In this document: positions 60,240 through 64,000 of the stretch, piece by piece
Layout: the number at the start of each line of letters is the position of its first letter
Numbering within the stretch: position 1 is the stretch's first letter
NCBI GenBank assembly: GCA_019347945.1
Contig: JAHWKK010000021.1
Location: 1 to 64,000 of the forward strand
Direction of reading: 5' to 3'
From: Acidobacteriota bacterium
GTDB lineage: Bacteria; Acidobacteriota; Thermoanaerobaculia; Gp7-AA8; JAHWKK01
Length of the DNA stretch: 64,000 nucleotides
Notes under the pieces: generated by a model
What the model was told of the DNA's origin: nothing
Seen by the model: only the letters and a program-made list of their open reading frames with translations
Database searches by the model: none
Translations under genes and position numbers: made by a program

Positions 60240-61094
60240 TCACTGCAGGTGCAGCCAGGACCTCAGCGTCGCGATCTCATCTCGAATCTTGCGTGCATCC
60301 TCCGCATAGGGCGCTGACCGGAGATACTGTTCGAGATCCTCCACCGCAGCCTCGTAATCGTGGAGCCGGACTCGGAGCAGCCCTCGCTCACGAAGTTCCC
60401 ACGGGTCCCGCTCGTCGAGAATCAGAATCCGGTCGATTGCCGCAACGGCCGCCTCGAAATCCCCTTCCGCCAGCCGGATCGCCTTGATGTGTGAGAGCAG
60501 CCGGCCCAGAATCTCCCGATCAGAAAAGGACCGGAGGTGATGCTCCCGCAATGAGACTCCGCCCCCATAGAGCCGGTGAAGAATCTCCTCGCACTCCCCC
60601 CGAGTCAGCACTCGCCCCTCGTCCTGCGGATCGATCAATACCTCTCCCCACGGCCCCGACAAACGCACCAGCGTCAGACCGGGAAGTGCCACGCCGGTCG
60701 ATGTAAACCCCGCCGAGCGGCAGACTTCGATGTATACGATCGAAAGCGCGATCCCGAGCCCGCCATGCCGATCGAGTACTTCGTTGAGGTACGTGTTGCG
60801 AGGATCCCAGTATCCATCCTCGGCGTGAAAGCCCTCCTCGTCGAAAAGCAGCCGGTTGATCTCGCTGACGAAGCGGTCGAGATCATGGGAGCCTTCCGTT
60901 CGATCGCGTACCACCGCTCCCCACTCGCCCAGCACTCCGCAATAAGTCGCGACGTCGATCCCCGGGTACTCTTCCTGAGCGATGACGAGAGCCGCCTCGG
61001 AAAGCCACGCCTCCCCTTCGCGCGCGACCATCAATTCCCGGAAACGCTCCCGTGCAGCGGCAGGATGCGTCAGTAACCGTCCATCCGTCATCAC
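60240..61094 (-). CDS. SirB1-like transglutaminase-core protein with TPR tail
   Basis: The 284-residue protein has a transglutaminase-like core of the SirB1/YchA type (RNTYLNEVLDRHGGLGIALS and VALPGLTLVRL, WGEVLIDPQDEG), then TPR-like helices (LRVRLHDYEAAVEDLEQYLRSAP). The catalytic Cys may be absent or in VCRSAGF. Such proteins are often next to prfA/hemK; the role here is unknown. The start overlaps the stop of the upstream thioesterase-like gene by four bases. Confidence 0.85.
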   Translation of the reverse strand: MMTDGRLLTHPAAARERFRELMVAREGEAWLSEAALVIAQEEYPGIDVATYCGVLGEWGAVVRDRTEGSHDLDRFVSEINRLLFDEEGFHAEDGYWDPRNTYLNEVLDRHGGLGIALSIVYIEVCRSAGFTSTGVALPGLTLVRLSGPWGEVLIDPQDEGRVLTRGECEEILHRLYGGGVSLREHHLRSFSDREILGRLLSHIKAIRLAEGDFEAAVAAIDRILILDERDPWELRERGLLRVRLHDYEAAVEDLEQYLRSAPYAEDARKIRDEIATLRSWLHLQ

Positions 61095-61531
61095 CTACCC
61101 CCTTCCTGCTGGAACGTCCGGATGGTAGCTCTCAAATCGTCCTCGATCGGGAGTTTTCTGTTCTCTGACCAGGAGTAGAGCACAGCGATGACCTTCCCTT
61201 TTGCCACCAGTTCGTCGGTCGGGAAGCGCCGAATCTCGGAGACAAAGTCGAACGACGAGCTCCGGATCTCGCCGATCCTGACGAGGATATCGATGTCGTC
61301 GGCGAGGGAGAGCTGGCGGAGGAAGTCGCATTCGGCGTGAGCCACGATGAACTCGACGGATTCGGGGCCGGGCCGGGTCTCCCCTCGCAGCGTGAGCCAG
61401 TACATGGTTCGAGCCCACTCGAAGTAGCTGAAAAAGACGGCGTTGTTGACGTGTCCGATGCCATCGAGATCGCGCCACCGCACCTGACAGGGAACTCTGA
61501 ACCAGCCGTTCTCCCATCTCGCCTCTCTCAT
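61091..61531 (-). CDS. YbgC/4HBT-type acyl-CoA thioesterase
   Basis: The 146-residue protein has the hotdog motif RWRDLDGIGHVNNAVFFSYFEWAR with the catalytic aspartate, then ECDFLRQLSLADDIDILVRI and SSFDFVSEIRR. It hydrolyses a thioester such as an acyl-CoA or acyl-ACP. The ATG at 61531 is selected because family alignment begins there and GGGATGGG precedes it; the longer frame to 61669 crosses the upstream gene's end. It overlaps the SirB1-like gene by four bases. Confidence 0.88.
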   Translation of the reverse strand: MREARWENGWFRVPCQVRWRDLDGIGHVNNAVFFSYFEWARTMYWLTLRGETRPGPESVEFIVAHAECDFLRQLSLADDIDILVRIGEIRSSSFDFVSEIRRFPTDELVAKGKVIAVLYSWSENRKLPIEDDLRATIRTFQQEGGR

Positions 61532-61562
61532 CCCATCCCATTCTAGCGGATGTGGCGGCTGT

Positions 61563-63185
61563 TCAGAGATAGCCGAGGGAACGGAGGCTTTCGTAGTAGT
61601 CGTCGTCCGGCTCGCCGGAGCTTTCCGTGGCCGAGCGGGCACCGTAGGACGAGATCCTCTCTCCGCCACTCCCCACCATCGAATCTCCCCTCATTTCGTG
61701 AGATGCAGGAAATCCGAAGAGGTCGAGGATCGTCGGTGCTACATCAGCCAGCGATTCGGGCTCGGAGTCGAGATCGAGCGTCGACGCGAGCACGCCGTCG
61801 ACCCCCCGAGCCGGTACACCGAGCAGGATCACGTCGTAACCGAGTGCCCGCAACGAGGTTGTCACTGCCGTCAATCGGTCGAGAGTCTGAAGCGTGACTG
61901 CCACGAGCGCTCGATCGTCGATCTCGAGCCGGTTGAAGGCGATGTCGAGTCCCGGAAGGTAGACGGTCACGAACCGCGGCTGTCGCCCGACGGCAGCGCT
62001 CATCAACTCCTCCAGAGAGATGTCATCAATTTCGGTCGCCCGCGCTGCCGGCGATGAAGCCCGGTCCAGACGCGTGTGAATGTCCGCCTGTGCAACCGAG
62101 GTGAGAGCATCTCCAGCCGCGCTTTCGGCCGTCCACCAGTTGACAGCTACAACCGGGATCCCACGATCTGCGAGGATCTCCCAGACGTAATCGCGATTCC
62201 GGGCAGACGGTGGAAGGGGACTCGATGCGGCCAGACCGAGTGCGGGAGCAACGCTTCGCAAAACGAAGTCGGACGGCGGAACGTTCTGCAGAAAACGCGA
62301 TCCTGCGAACTGCACGCCCTCGATCGAGCGAACCTGGTGAGCATTACTATCGGTACCGGTTCCGATGTCGGCCCATCGTTCCGCCGGGGAGTCGACCACT
62401 CCACTCCCGATCCTGGTGAAGGAGCGGAAGTGCTGTTTGAGCGGATCGGCAAGATCGGCGGTCTCGAACGAGAGTCCATCGACGGCAATCAGGGCGAGCC
62501 GAGCGTCCGAGGGGTGGACCACGATCTGGTCCGGAACCGCCGTCGCGTCCTGCCCGTCTCCGAACGCCAGAAAGAGCACCAGCACACCCAGGATCACCCC
62601 TCCCGTGATGAGGGGTCCCGTCCATGATCGTCGGTGAAGTGCGGGAATCCGCCCGGTCTCGTGAATACTGAAAGAGAGGAGTGCTGCCGAAACCACGACG
62701 GCGGTGGAGGCGAACGTGGCGACGAGCGCCGAAACGAAAACGATCAGTCCGCCTGGCGTGGCGTCTCCGCGGAATCCCGACCACCACCAGAGAATCAGCC
62801 CCGCGACAGCCGCGGCGACCGCAAGGGCGGCAAGGGTGAGAATGCGCGGCTCGTCGACCGCAAGCTGAACGCGCGTCCTCAAAAGCAACGCCCCGACGAT
62901 GAAGCCCGCAACCACCAGAGCGAACACGACGAGGAGATAGAGCAAAGCGGGTATCACGAGCACGCTCGCGCCAACGGTATCGTTTCTCAGCGAGAGAGCC
63001 GCGCTCATGGTGAAGGAAGCGAAAAGAGCGATGACGATCCCGGCCTTGGCCGAAACGATCAGAAGTTCCGACCAGAACTTCCGGGACGACCAGGGGTCGT
63101 GTGCGAACCACCTCTCCAGCCCTCGCCTCAGGTAGCCCCGCTCGCGCAGCTCTTCCCTCAGTCCTTCGACCCCGTTCTGGCCCAT
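61563..63185 (-). CDS. Polytopic membrane protein with a phosphodiesterase-like domain
   Basis: The 540-residue protein has an N-terminal set of about six membrane segments (residues 40-210) and a C-terminal alkaline phosphatase superfamily-like domain (LIAVDGLSFETADL as the first metal site, YLPGLDIAFNRLE, LADVAPTILDLFGFP with the metal Asp/His region, ending DDDYYESLRSLGYL). The tail LRSLGY is typical of type I phosphodiesterase/sulfatase-like membrane proteins. The nucleophile appears altered (ADIGTGTDSNAH), so activity is uncertain. It may transfer or release phospho-groups on surface glycolipids. Confidence 0.72.
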   Translation of the reverse strand: MGQNGVEGLREELRERGYLRRGLERWFAHDPWSSRKFWSELLIVSAKAGIVIALFASFTMSAALSLRNDTVGASVLVIPALLYLLVVFALVVAGFIVGALLLRTRVQLAVDEPRILTLAALAVAAAVAGLILWWWSGFRGDATPGGLIVFVSALVATFASTAVVVSAALLSFSIHETGRIPALHRRSWTGPLITGGVILGVLVLFLAFGDGQDATAVPDQIVVHPSDARLALIAVDGLSFETADLADPLKQHFRSFTRIGSGVVDSPAERWADIGTGTDSNAHQVRSIEGVQFAGSRFLQNVPPSDFVLRSVAPALGLAASSPLPPSARNRDYVWEILADRGIPVVAVNWWTAESAAGDALTSVAQADIHTRLDRASSPAARATEIDDISLEELMSAAVGRQPRFVTVYLPGLDIAFNRLEIDDRALVAVTLQTLDRLTAVTTSLRALGYDVILLGVPARGVDGVLASTLDLDSEPESLADVAPTILDLFGFPASHEMRGDSMVGSGGERISSYGARSATESSGEPDDDYYESLRSLGYL

Positions 63186-63331
63186 CGGGGCAGGCTAACA
63201 CCCCGATGTGGCGAGTTGTTCGCACCGGGTCGAAATTGTTCACCGCCGGAACCCCGTTTCCATTGGCCGCAGACTGAGATCGGGGCCGGCGACCTGGCCG
63301 GAGGTGACCTGCTCAGCTGAGGCAACCAGAC

Positions 63332-64000
<669 letters not shown>

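Overview
The window is a high-GC bacterial chromosome segment with dense, short-spaced genes. It opens with the 5' third of a 16S rRNA gene on the minus strand and ends inside secA. LptD, LpxL-type acyltransferase, a TonB-dependent receptor and several lipoproteins show a Gram-negative envelope. IspG (MEP pathway), SelA, a lysine 6-aminotransferase, spermidine-synthase-like membrane proteins and large NtrY-like kinases together suggest a deep-branching environmental lineage. Acidobacteriota (Thermoanaerobaculia-like) is my best guess from overall flavour; no database search was run. No CRISPR array, phage, transposase or plasmid module was found.

Layout: 1-1095 rRNA and its promoter. 1096-7665 isoprenoid and lipoprotein maturation genes (ispG-lspA), a two-subunit 3-oxoacid CoA-transferase, a thiolase and lysine 6-aminotransferase, a plausible amino-acid/ketone-body catabolic neighbourhood. 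7681-12508 a fatty acid desaturase followed by two sensor kinases on one strand. 12622-17561 ribF-lptD-sugar nucleotidyltransferase-methyltransferase. 17522-26550 a YfhO-like membrane protein, a 2-hydroxyacid dehydrogenase, a dicarboxylate/Na symporter and a very large NtrY-like sensor kinase. 26738-27132 an ArsR-type repressor translationally coupled to a 14-codon cysteine-pair peptide. 27154-32633 a TPP-riboswitch-controlled unit: TonB receptor, PnuT-like transporter and NadR-like kinase, then a NamZ-type muramidase and a pseudouridine synthase. 32727-37952 an operon of biotin carboxylase, biotin carrier, a cyclase-like/TPR protein, a QueD/PTPS-like enzyme and MogA/MoaB. 37997-46142 a frameshifted glycosyltransferase, DksA-like zinc finger, alkaline phosphatase, prfC, queA, a REP-like inverted repeat, a DUF1573 protein and nadE. 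46124-50004 selA overlapping a membrane spermidine-synthase-like gene. 50065-57844 envelope polysaccharide/lipid genes including a PIG-L deacetylase fused to a glycosyltransferase. 57959-64000 GGDEF, tpiA, secG, tRNA-Leu, a SirB1-like protein, a thioesterase, a membrane phosphodiesterase-like protein and secA.

Two whole-window expression habits stand out. Many genes have a -10-like hexamer only 6-9 bases before the start codon and no Shine-Dalgarno sequence, which implies leaderless mRNAs. Many operonic genes overlap the previous stop codon, not only as ATGA but also as GTGA, TTGA and apparently CTGA. The most interesting candidates for new biology are the riboswitch-linked NadR-like kinase (a possible thiamine kinase rather than a nicotinamide riboside kinase) and the ArsR-coupled CC-CC micropeptide.
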